Shown: positions 1 through 7,639 of the stretch, piece by piece
Layout: every line of letters starts with the position of its first letter
Position numbering within the stretch: position 1 is the stretch's first letter
From: Pelagicoccus sp. SDUM812002
Lineage (GTDB): Bacteria; Verrucomicrobiota; Verrucomicrobiia; Opitutales; Opitutaceae
DNA: 64,000 bases
NCBI RefSeq assembly: GCF_031127835.1
Contig: NZ_JARXHX010000020.1
Span: 1-64,000 of the forward strand
Direction: 5' to 3'
Position numbers and translations under genes: made by a program
Notes under the pieces: model-generated
What the model was told of the DNA's origin: nothing
The model's database searches: none
What the model saw: only the letters and a program-made list of their open reading frames with translations

Positions 1-1106
1 GCGACAAGAACATTACTGGTCGAAATAAAGCTCAAAAGCTGAACGAGGCCTTCGGCAAAGGTGCCTATGCGTATATCGGCAACGCTAGCGTCGACTTCAA
101 TGTCTGGGACGACGCAGCAGAGGTGGCGGTGGCGAGCGACTCTTCCCGCTTCATAAACTCAGTCGAGTCTCGATACAAGAAGGTCCACGCTTTCAAGCTT
201 CCGGGAGCGTCACTAAGCACCATTGTGAAAGCAGTACGTTTGCATCAGTGGGTAAAGAACTCGCTACTGTTTATACCTTTACTTCTAGACCACAAAATCG
301 CCGACCGGAGCATGGTTGCGGCGACGATCATAGGGTTCCTGTCGTTTTCCTTGATGGCATCTGCAACCTACTTGATCAACGATCTGCTCGACTTGGAAGC
401 AGACCGAGCGCACCCCAAGAAGTCAAAAAGACCCTTTGCAGCTGGTACCCTCCCTGTGTCGAAAGGAGTGCTTTCAGTTGGCCTACTATTTGCCATATCG
501 ATCGCTCTCCTGTTCTTCGTGCCACCAGTGTTTTCGATCGTCGCTGGCGTATACCTTACATCAACGCTGCTTTACACGTTTCACCTCAAGTCAATGGTGG
601 TGCTCGACGTGTGCCTTCTCGCTGGATTGTTCACGATTCGAGTCGTTGGCGGTACGGTTCTGATAAATAACGATTGGTCCTTTTGGCTCCTCGCCTTTTC
701 GATGTTCCTCTTTTCAAGTCTAGCCCTCACCAAACGAGCGTCTGAGCTCTACCAGCAGATGAAGCGAAATGTTAGATATGCGGCTGGGAGGGCTTACCGA
801 ACGGACGACTACCCACTGATCGTTTCCATGGGCGTATCGAGCGGCTTTATCTCCGTGCTCGTCGTAGCCCTTTACGTGAATAGCAAGGAAGTCGTCCTGA
901 TGTACAAGAGCCCTGAAATGCTTTGGCTAGTCTGTCCCTTGATCTTCTATTGGATCGGTCGCATCTGGTTGAAAACGGTTCGCGGAGAAATGAACGAGGA
1001 CCCTATCGTCTTCGCGATCAAAGACCGCATCAGCCACATCACAGCTGTCCTTACTCTAATTGTGATAGGAATTGCTTCTACTGGACTCCCCAACGTTTTC
1101 GGATAA
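1..1106 (+). CDS. HAD-UbiA fusion (5' partial): polyprenyl-phosphate phosphoribosyltransferase-like prenyltransferase
   Basis: The reading frame is open from the first bases of the window, so the gene starts upstream; the internal GTG at 123 is not a credible start. The visible N-terminal part (GRNKAQKL, AYAYIGNASVDFNVW) matches the end of a HAD-phosphatase domain. The rest is a UbiA-type membrane protein of about eight helices. Its first Asp-rich motif (NDLLDLEADR followed by HPKKSKRP, near 378-434) and the later LKSMVVLDV segment are typical. Related two-domain proteins resemble mycobacterial decaprenyl-phosphate 5-phosphoribosyltransferase, which transfers ribose-5-P from PRPP to a polyprenyl phosphate; the HAD domain could remove the 5-phosphate (inference). 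It is followed by a DprE2-like gene, which supports that role. A ubiquinone-type prenyltransferase is less likely. Confidence 0.85.
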   Translation, partial: DKNITGRNKAQKLNEAFGKGAYAYIGNASVDFNVWDDAAEVAVASDSSRFINSVESRYKKVHAFKLPGASLSTIVKAVRLHQWVKNSLLFIPLLLDHKIADRSMVAATIIGFLSFSLMASATYLINDLLDLEADRAHPKKSKRPFAAGTLPVSKGVLSVGLLFAISIALLFFVPPVFSIVAGVYLTSTLLYTFHLKSMVVLDVCLLAGLFTIRVVGGTVLINNDWSFWLLAFSMFLFSSLALTKRASELYQQMKRNVRYAAGRAYRTDDYPLIVSMGVSSGFISVLVVALYVNSKEVVLMYKSPEMLWLVCPLIFYWIGRIWLKTVRGEMNEDPIVFAIKDRISHITAVLTLIVIGIASTGLPNVFG

Positions 1107-1163
1107 TCGGCAGCTCCAAAAAGAATTTAGGATGCATCAACCTACTAACCTCATGAATCGAAA

Positions 1164-1904
1164 ATGAAAACGGTCGCCATCATCGGCGCAACCAGCGCAG
1201 TCGCCCAACAAATCTCTTTGATCCATGTTAAAGCGGGTGATTCGGTAGCGCTTGTCGGGCGCAACCAAGATGCACTCGGTGTCATCGCAGCAGATTTGAA
1301 ACTAAGAGGCCCGAAAGAATGCCAAACATTTGCGGCGGACCTTGTCGATTCCGAGCGCCACGACGAGCTCATCTCTCGAATTTTTGACGGCGTTGGCGAA
1401 CTGGATTGCGTCTACATTGCTCATGGAACGCTCCCCGACCAATCCGAATGCGAAATCGATTACGAAAAAGCGAGGCTTGCCTTCGACTCGAATTGCTTAA
1501 GCCACATCTCGTTGCTGACAAGCCTTGCCAAGAGGATGAAAGCCCAGAAACACGGGACAATAGCGGTGATTACGAGCGTTGCTGGCGATCGTGGACGCAA
1601 AAGCAATTACGTTTACGGAGCAGCAAAGGGAATGCTTAGCATATACCTCCAAGGGTTACGCAACGCCCTGTTCGAGCACAATGTACACGTGCTGGAGGCA
1701 CGCCCTGGGTTTATCGACACACCGATGACCGCTCACATCGAAAAAAAGGGAATGCTTTGGGCTTCACCCCAAAAGGTGGCGACCGATATCGTTACCGCCG
1801 CTTCACGAAAAAAAGACATAATCTATACACCTTGGTTTTGGTCGCTGATCATGCTGATCATTCGATCCATTCCTGAGTTCAAATTCAAAAAGATGGGCCT
1901 TTAG
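1164..1904 (+). CDS. SDR-family oxidoreductase, DprE2-like (2-keto-polyprenyl-phosphopentose reductase)
   Basis: This 246-residue short-chain dehydrogenase has an N-terminal Rossmann turn (GATSAVAQ, residues 8-15). The catalytic set is Asn110, Ser138 and Tyr151-x-x-x-Lys155. The relaxed glycine motif and size fit the DprE2 branch, which reduces the 2-keto intermediate of polyprenyl-phospho-ribose to the arabinose epimer with NAD(P)H. It lies 57 bases after the UbiA fusion and 17 before a small transporter, in an apparent operon. The partner oxidase (DprE1-like) is at 7640-8959 on the other strand. A generic SDR acting on another sugar cannot be excluded from sequence alone. Confidence 0.8.
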   Translation: MKTVAIIGATSAVAQQISLIHVKAGDSVALVGRNQDALGVIAADLKLRGPKECQTFAADLVDSERHDELISRIFDGVGELDCVYIAHGTLPDQSECEIDYEKARLAFDSNCLSHISLLTSLAKRMKAQKHGTIAVITSVAGDRGRKSNYVYGAAKGMLSIYLQGLRNALFEHNVHVLEARPGFIDTPMTAHIEKKGMLWASPQKVATDIVTAASRKKDIIYTPWFWSLIMLIIRSIPEFKFKKMGL

Positions 1905-1921
1905 CTCAAACACAAGTTACA

Positions 1922-2290
1922 ATGTCGAAGTACATCCCTCTAATTTTGTTCACCGTCCTCACGAACTTTGGATCGCAGATCTTGCTCAAAAAGGGCATGA
2001 CGAGCATAGACCAATTTGAAATCAGCCGCGAAGGGCTGACCAAATCGGCTCTAAATGTGGCATTCAGCCCATACGTTATCGCCGGTTTGCTCGTAATGGT
2101 GATAAGCATGGCATCCCATTTGGTAGTGCTATCGCGGGTAGACATCAGTTACGCCTACCCATTCCTTGGACTTTCCTTTATCCTCACCGCAGCATGGGGC
2201 CATTTCATATTACACGAAGATGTTAACCTGTGGAGATGGGCGGGGGTCGCATTAATTTCTTCCGGTGTAGCGTTGGTTGCCAAAAGCTAA
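1922..2290 (+). CDS. Small four-helix EamA/SMR-family membrane transporter (ArnE-like)
   Basis: This 122-residue protein is almost entirely four hydrophobic helices. Features of the small multidrug resistance/EamA half-transporters include the early QILLKKG segment, the DISYAYPFLGLSF stretch before helix 3 and the GVALISSGVAL ending. ArnE/ArnF of this group flip undecaprenyl-phospho-aminoarabinose. Its place directly after the DprE2-like gene makes a role in flipping polyprenyl-phospho-pentose across the inner membrane attractive, but that is inference. A drug or guanidinium exporter is the alternative. Confidence 0.75.
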   Translation: MSKYIPLILFTVLTNFGSQILLKKGMTSIDQFEISREGLTKSALNVAFSPYVIAGLLVMVISMASHLVVLSRVDISYAYPFLGLSFILTAAWGHFILHEDVNLWRWAGVALISSGVALVAKS

Positions 2291-2311
2291 TTCAAAGGAG
2301 ACCGAAAAAAC

Positions 2312-3298
2312 ATGAAGCATTTAATTTTTGGCGGAGATGGCTTTTTGGGCAAAGAGCTAACGAAGAAACTAATAAGCAAAGGGGAAAAAGTCGTTATTTT
2401 CGATCTCAAGAAGACCGAAGAGGCTGCAATCTACAAAAGCGACTTGGTGACTCATATCGAAATGGACGTCACCAAAACCGAAGATTTTGCGTTGGTTGAC
2501 ATTCAGCCCGACGACGTACCTTACCACTTTGCGGCAAGGTTGCTTGTGCCAATCCTGCCACGAGGAGAGCGCAAAGAGTACTTCTGGACGGCACTCTATG
2601 AAGGGACAAAGAATGTGCTAAGCTTCCTTGAGAGGAATAACTGCAAACGCATGATCTACTACACAACGGATATGGTCTATGGCCATACCGTTCATCATCC
2701 TCGCTTTGAAGATCATCCTCGTGCACCTCTCGGTCCCTACGGAGACGCTAAACTCGAAACAGAGTACCTGTGCGAAGAGTACCGCAAAAAAGGCTTCAAT
2801 ATTACAATTTTCCGTCCGCGACTAATCATTGGCCCGGGTCGCCTCGGCATTCTCGAAAAGCTTTTCAAACTCGTTGATGCAAACCTTCCTGTTCCCACAA
2901 TTGGGAGTGGAAAGAACTACTACCAGTTTATCTCAGTAAGCGACTGCGCGAACGCAGTCATCTGCGCAGTGGAGAATGGCATCCCCAACGAAGCCTATAA
3001 TTTGGGTTCCCTCAATCCGCCAACCGTGAACGAGCTGCTCAAAAAACTGATAAATCACGCCAACAGCAAATCGTTCCTAATACCTACACCAGCAGGTTTA
3101 GTAAAGTTCACGTTAGACCTTTTTGATCGTGTCGGAAAACCGATAATGGATCCCGAGCAATACCTCATTGCGGATGAAACATGCGTACTCGACGTATCAA
3201 AAGGCGAGCGCGACCTCGGTTGGATTCCGCAAGACACTGATGAAGACATGCTGATCGCAGCTTACAAGACCTATCGAGAAGGCTTGGAACAGAAATAA
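2312..3298 (+). CDS. NAD-dependent epimerase/dehydratase (extended SDR)
   Basis: This 328-residue extended SDR has an NAD-binding GGDGFLG motif at residues 7-13, the Thr-rich catalytic element YTTDMVYG near 117-124 and Tyr143-x-x-x-Lys147. The C-terminal half has the usual sugar-nucleotide features (FRPRLIIGPG, ISVSDCANAV). A good ribosome-binding site AAAGGAG (2294-2300) supports this start. The substrate is unknown. Position after the presumed polyprenyl-phospho-pentose genes suggests modification of a nucleotide sugar or lipid-linked sugar for the same glycan. It is the last gene of the first operon; 178 bases separate it from the next gene. Confidence 0.8.
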   Translation: MKHLIFGGDGFLGKELTKKLISKGEKVVIFDLKKTEEAAIYKSDLVTHIEMDVTKTEDFALVDIQPDDVPYHFAARLLVPILPRGERKEYFWTALYEGTKNVLSFLERNNCKRMIYYTTDMVYGHTVHHPRFEDHPRAPLGPYGDAKLETEYLCEEYRKKGFNITIFRPRLIIGPGRLGILEKLFKLVDANLPVPTIGSGKNYYQFISVSDCANAVICAVENGIPNEAYNLGSLNPPTVNELLKKLINHANSKSFLIPTPAGLVKFTLDLFDRVGKPIMDPEQYLIADETCVLDVSKGERDLGWIPQDTDEDMLIAAYKTYREGLEQK

Positions 3299-3476
3299 TT
3301 CGCCAACGCTGCAATCGAAAAAGCTGAGCTTAGATCGAATTTTACGACTCGGATTTAAGACTTCAGAACGGGGTAGGTGCGGAACCTTTGATGATCGGGT
3401 ACTTTATTAACCCTTAAGCTGCAAATGAATCTGACGTTAGCGTTGGAGACAGATCGTAAAGACGAACCACGCACAA

Positions 3477-5231
3477 ATGACGAATGCCGCAAAAATCCTT
3501 ACCATCCTCTCGCTTATAGTGGGCTCAATTGCCTACGCAGACTGGAAATCAGACTACAAACTAGCACCCGGATTCTCTCTTTCGATCGACACCGAAGGTT
3601 TCCAACTTCCAGTAGCAATAGCATTCGTTCCCGAACCGGGTCCTAAGCCCGAAGATCCTTTGTACTTCATAACAGAGCTACGAGGTAAAATAAAGGTCGT
3701 AACTAACGATAGAACCGTCCACGTCTTCGCTGAAGAGTTCTACCCAGCTGAGGTTGAAGCAGAACTCCCAGATATACGAGGAGAGGTGGGCCTTGCCGGA
3801 ATTGCTCTAGACTCCAAGAATGGGTACGTGTTCGTCAGCTACTGCTTTATAGACGGAGCGGGGCTCTATCGTAATGCAATAAGTCGTTTCGAGACAACAC
3901 CTGGCATCTTTTCAATCAAACCAGAGAGTCATAGAACAATAGCTCCCGTTTTCAATCACCACCTATCCCAAGTGTCTCATCAAATTGGTCCAATGTTAGT
4001 GGTTGAGGATAAACTCTTCGTTTGCGTCGGAGATGCTGAGGTAGCCTCAAACTCACGCGACTTAGACAGTCCCATGGGCAAAATTCTACGCTTTAACCTA
4101 GACGGCTCTGTCCCCGACGGGAATCCACACGCATTGGATGATGATCCCATTAAAGCGAGAAACCTTATATGGGCGAGCGGCCTTCGAAACCCCTTTTCTA
4201 TAACTCTTGCCGGAGAAAGGATTTACGTATGTGACAACGGTCCAAGTACCGACAGAATGGTAGAAATAATCCGAGGTACGGACTATCTATACGATGGAAC
4301 CAACGACTCTTCTTCATCTAATGCGAGGTATGTTTGGAACAATGCAGTTTCCCCCGTACAAATGGACTTCGACCCATCCTTGGCTGAAAAGGCAGGATTC
4401 CCCAAACAGCTACACAATTCCGCTTACATAACGCTCTCTGGCGCTCCGAATTCTCCTTCCGGCGCTGGCAAGTGGGGACAAAAGTCCATAGTGGCGATCG
4501 GGATCGATAGCGACAGCGGAATGATAACACATACTCCGCAGCAAATATATGCTTATGATGGAACCGGAAGTCAATTACCAGTGGGCTTAGGATGGGGACC
4601 CGATGGCTTATATGTAGTGAACTTATTACCCGATTCAGAAGGAGAGTCTCGAATCCTGAAGCTTAGCTACGAGAATGGTGACGAGCACCCGAAAATAATC
4701 GCCCCAGATCCCTGGACACTGGTCCGACAATACGCATGCGTTTCATGTCACCAAATTGACAACATTGGAAACGGCCATGTAGCGCCTCAAATTTTAAGAG
4801 CGGGTATAACAGAGCGGCTCCTAGAGAAGCTAAGCTCTCCTGCTTATCTAGAGCAAGTAGATGAAATCGATAAATTGAACGCCAGTCCGTTCAACGAATA
4901 CAGAAACATACGCAAACAAATACTCGAATCAGAGGGGCGTGAGAAGGTGCTCGAATGGGTAACATACCGAATAATGGAACCGCGTTTCGACCAGAAAACC
5001 ATAGCTATGCCCAACCAAGGCATAAAGTATAGAGAAGCCCGACAAATGGCTGAGTGGTTGCTTGCCGTAGACGAGTATTCAGAAAACTCCGCAACAGAAC
5101 AAATCAAAGCCCTCCTACCCTCCCCCAGCCACAAATCGATGCTAGCATTTTTCGCGATTGGTAAAATTGCCGGTATTGTATTGGCTTTCGTCGGAGTCTA
5201 CTTTCTAATAAGGAAGAGAAGAGGCAAATAG
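3477..5231 (+). CDS. PQQ-type glucose/sorbosone dehydrogenase-like protein with C-type haem motif and C-terminal membrane anchor
   Basis: This 584-residue exported protein begins with a signal peptide, probably cut after Ala-Tyr-Ala (residues 19-21). Residues 30-400 form a beta-propeller of the glucose/sorbosone dehydrogenase family, with typical blocks such as GEVGLAGIALD, FVCVGDAE, MGKILRFNLDG and WASGLRNPFSI. A cytochrome c site CVSCH lies at residues 421-425 (bases 4737-4751). The protein ends in one membrane helix (about 555-577) and a basic tail RKRRGK. It probably oxidises a sugar or aldose group in the periplasm and passes electrons to haem. Its place between an epimerase and sulfotransferases suggests modification of the exported glycan. 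The helix-plus-basic tail resembles an exosortase sorting tail but lacks a PEP motif. Confidence 0.75.
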   Translation: MTNAAKILTILSLIVGSIAYADWKSDYKLAPGFSLSIDTEGFQLPVAIAFVPEPGPKPEDPLYFITELRGKIKVVTNDRTVHVFAEEFYPAEVEAELPDIRGEVGLAGIALDSKNGYVFVSYCFIDGAGLYRNAISRFETTPGIFSIKPESHRTIAPVFNHHLSQVSHQIGPMLVVEDKLFVCVGDAEVASNSRDLDSPMGKILRFNLDGSVPDGNPHALDDDPIKARNLIWASGLRNPFSITLAGERIYVCDNGPSTDRMVEIIRGTDYLYDGTNDSSSSNARYVWNNAVSPVQMDFDPSLAEKAGFPKQLHNSAYITLSGAPNSPSGAGKWGQKSIVAIGIDSDSGMITHTPQQIYAYDGTGSQLPVGLGWGPDGLYVVNLLPDSEGESRILKLSYENGDEHPKIIAPDPWTLVRQYACVSCHQIDNIGNGHVAPQILRAGITERLLEKLSSPAYLEQVDEIDKLNASPFNEYRNIRKQILESEGREKVLEWVTYRIMEPRFDQKTIAMPNQGIKYREARQMAEWLLAVDEYSENSATEQIKALLPSPSHKSMLAFFAIGKIAGIVLAFVGVYFLIRKRRGK

Positions 5232-5311
5232 AACAACCACCCCTACTCACGTTGATCCACGATCATGGAACTACGTAAACTAGCATCGCTCTAAGCACGC
5301 GTTCACTGAAA

Positions 5312-6328
5312 ATGGGCAACAAACTAAGATCGAGAATCAGCAACTTCTCTCAGCCGGCAATTCTTAAGGCAAACTACTTGCTCAACAATTACCGCGAAGT
5401 CATATGGCTGATTGGAGATGGCAGAAGCGGTACGACCTGGGTGTCAGACATGATAAACCATGAAAGAAAGTATCGAGAAATGTTCGAACCCTTTCATCCT
5501 AAATATGTTCGTTCTTTGAGCTTTATTTCTCCACATCAATACATCAGGAAAGACGAATCCAACGAGAGGCTAGAACAACTCACCTCAAAGATTCTAAGCG
5601 GAAAATTCACCCACCCAAGAATTGATTCAGAAAATCGTTCCTTTCGCTATCGTGGTCTTTTAATAAAAGACATATTCGCAAATTTGTTAAGCCACTGGGC
5701 CACCTCTAAATTTCCAGAAGTCAGGCCTGTCATGCTGTTACGCAATCCGTTTGCAGTAGCTATTTCCAAATACAAAAAATCCGACTGGTATTGGGCGATT
5801 GAACCGAGACACCTTCTAAATCAGAAAAGCCTCCACAACGACTACCTACAGCCCTTCGAGGAAATAATAGCAAGGGTCAGCGACGAAAAAAACCATATAC
5901 TGAACCTAATATTGATATGGTCTGTTATCAACTACGTTCCGCTTCGCCAATTTAGACCTGGAGAAATACATTTGTGTTTCTATGAACACATTTACGAGAA
6001 CCCAACTTTAGAGATCAGAAAGATTCTTCAATTTGTTAGGCGTACGAAAGAAAAGCCTAAAATTAAGCTTCCGAAGGCGGTGATAGAGCGACCAAGCCGG
6101 GTTATAGGTAACGATAGTAATTTGCTCTCTGCGACAAGCCCCATTTCCTCTTGGAAAAACGAATTAACCCCCAAGTTGATAGATGAAGGCCAGAGAATCT
6201 TGCAGTGTTTTGGATTGGACAAACTCTACGATGAGAATTCGATGCCGAACGCAAAGGAGCTTAGGGCCATACTCGAATCTCCCGACTCGAGCCTTGATAC
6301 CCAACCCAGAAGTGGAACATCCTTGTAG
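5312..6328 (+). CDS. Sulfotransferase family protein
   Basis: The protein has 338 residues. The PAPS 5'-phosphosulfate loop is GDGRSGTTW (residues 35-43), and the 3'-phosphate-binding element is LLRNPFAVAISK (about 142-153). These are the two signatures of PAPS-dependent sulfotransferases, which move sulfate from PAPS onto a hydroxyl. No signal peptide or membrane helix is evident, so it is probably cytoplasmic and acts on a lipid-linked sugar or precursor. It is convergent with a second, distinct sulfotransferase at 6610-7437, which suggests that the locus makes a sulfated polysaccharide. The exact acceptor is unknown. A hand count of the line at 5341-5400 gives 27 of 60 G+C, lower than the rfb genes. 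Confidence 0.85.
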   Translation: MGNKLRSRISNFSQPAILKANYLLNNYREVIWLIGDGRSGTTWVSDMINHERKYREMFEPFHPKYVRSLSFISPHQYIRKDESNERLEQLTSKILSGKFTHPRIDSENRSFRYRGLLIKDIFANLLSHWATSKFPEVRPVMLLRNPFAVAISKYKKSDWYWAIEPRHLLNQKSLHNDYLQPFEEIIARVSDEKNHILNLILIWSVINYVPLRQFRPGEIHLCFYEHIYENPTLEIRKILQFVRRTKEKPKIKLPKAVIERPSRVIGNDSNLLSATSPISSWKNELTPKLIDEGQRILQCFGLDKLYDENSMPNAKELRAILESPDSSLDTQPRSGTSL

Positions 6329-6609
6329 GAGCGATAAATGCGGATCGCGGACGAGGAACTCAGCATGCCTTCAATTCCCGCATCTAAGACGCGATGACGG
6401 ACTTTTGCACGTCCAACGGAAACTCCGCCCAGAGCCCGTTTTGCAAGATTTGGCTGTAATGGCAGCATGAACAAGCGAATAGTCTTCTCCCTTCCGGACG
6501 CTTACCGTACCCCACATTCTAGTACTATTTTCCTTAGCGAGATTAAAGGATTAGTAAAGAACCAAGAAATAGTTACCCACTTCTGACAAATTGACCGAAC
6601 CGCAGATCG

Positions 6610-7437
6610 TTAAGTCATCCAATGGTCAAATTTACGCTTCGTCAGCTCCTCTAGCCGTTTAATATCCAATTCAAGGAGGCGGCGAACGACCTCTCTAGCG
6701 GTTTCATCGAGTTCCGGCCTTTTTCCGAAACTCCTCGCCGAATTGTCTGTAAGTTTATTGAAAGCATTACGGGAAACCTTCTTAAGCAATCTCAAAGAAA
6801 GGCTTGGCTGGTCATATTTCGACAAACGCTTCTGCACTCCTCCGATAGATTTATTTGTGTGAATGGACGCCGTCTCAGGAAAACATCTGTAGTCGACACC
6901 CAGAAATGCGGAAACGTTCTCCAAAAAACTCTTCCTATCGTTTATAAAGGTATTAAATTCTTCGATAAAGATGGATTCCTCGCCAAAAGCATCGATATAC
7001 GGAATCAGCTGCATGTAATAACGGGTGGTATTGATCAGCTTTGGACTGCCAAGAATTGACTCTTCAAGAGTGCAATCGATAAATCCACGCGCGTAAAGAT
7101 GCATGTAGGCGGAAACGATCCGTTCGAAAGGGTCACGAATAAGGTAAATAAACTTCAGATCCGGATTATATTCGTACAAACTTTTAACTGTCCCCGAATA
7201 AATCTCTGGGAAATTTGTGTAGGATACGGAACCTTCGAAATGAATTTTTCCTGGGGCCCACTCAAAATGTGAGTGGTACTCGCCTATATTGTCCTGCCAG
7301 CGTGGGTTCGAACAAAAATAAACCAGCTCCTTGGGCGAAGAGCCCTGTAGCAAAGGATGAGTGTTTAAGACATCAAAAAGAGTTGTAGTCCCACACTTCT
7401 GGGAGCCTATTATCATTAAACCTACTCGCTTTTCCAT
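6610..7437 (-). CDS. Sulfotransferase domain protein (heparan-sulfate sulfotransferase-like)
   Basis: This 275-residue enzyme has the PAPS loop GSQKCGTTTL at residues 11-20, the SPKELVYF segment (34-41) containing the Lys-Glu pair typical of glycan O/N-sulfotransferases, and the 3'-phosphate motif YLIRDPFERIVSAY at 98-111. It resembles the Sulfotransfer_1/heparan-sulfate type more closely than its convergent neighbour, so the two may sulfate different positions. It has no signal peptide. It lies upstream of the DprE1-like gene on the same strand in genomic order but is separated from it by about 200 bases. Confidence 0.88.
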   Translation of the reverse strand: MEKRVGLMIIGSQKCGTTTLFDVLNTHPLLQGSSPKELVYFCSNPRWQDNIGEYHSHFEWAPGKIHFEGSVSYTNFPEIYSGTVKSLYEYNPDLKFIYLIRDPFERIVSAYMHLYARGFIDCTLEESILGSPKLINTTRYYMQLIPYIDAFGEESIFIEEFNTFINDRKSFLENVSAFLGVDYRCFPETASIHTNKSIGGVQKRLSKYDQPSLSLRLLKKVSRNAFNKLTDNSARSFGKRPELDETAREVVRRLLELDIKRLEELTKRKFDHWMT

Positions 7438-7639
7438 TCTAGTGACTTAGTTCTCCTAAACGTTTCATATTATTTGGTTCAAACTGCTGACCTGATCGAA
7501 TTTAACGACTGATATCTCCCAATTTCGAGAAATCACAATTAGTTCGATTTCAACCCCAGCTCGGAATGCATGCAAGCAGCTGAAATCCTATGCATTATGC
7601 TTTCGAGAGTCTACGGTTTCGAATTTTGAGTGGAGGGCC

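Noticed and set aside
123-125. GTG at 123 as start of the UbiA gene
   Set aside because: The frame is open and HAD-like up to the first base, so the gene is 5' partial.
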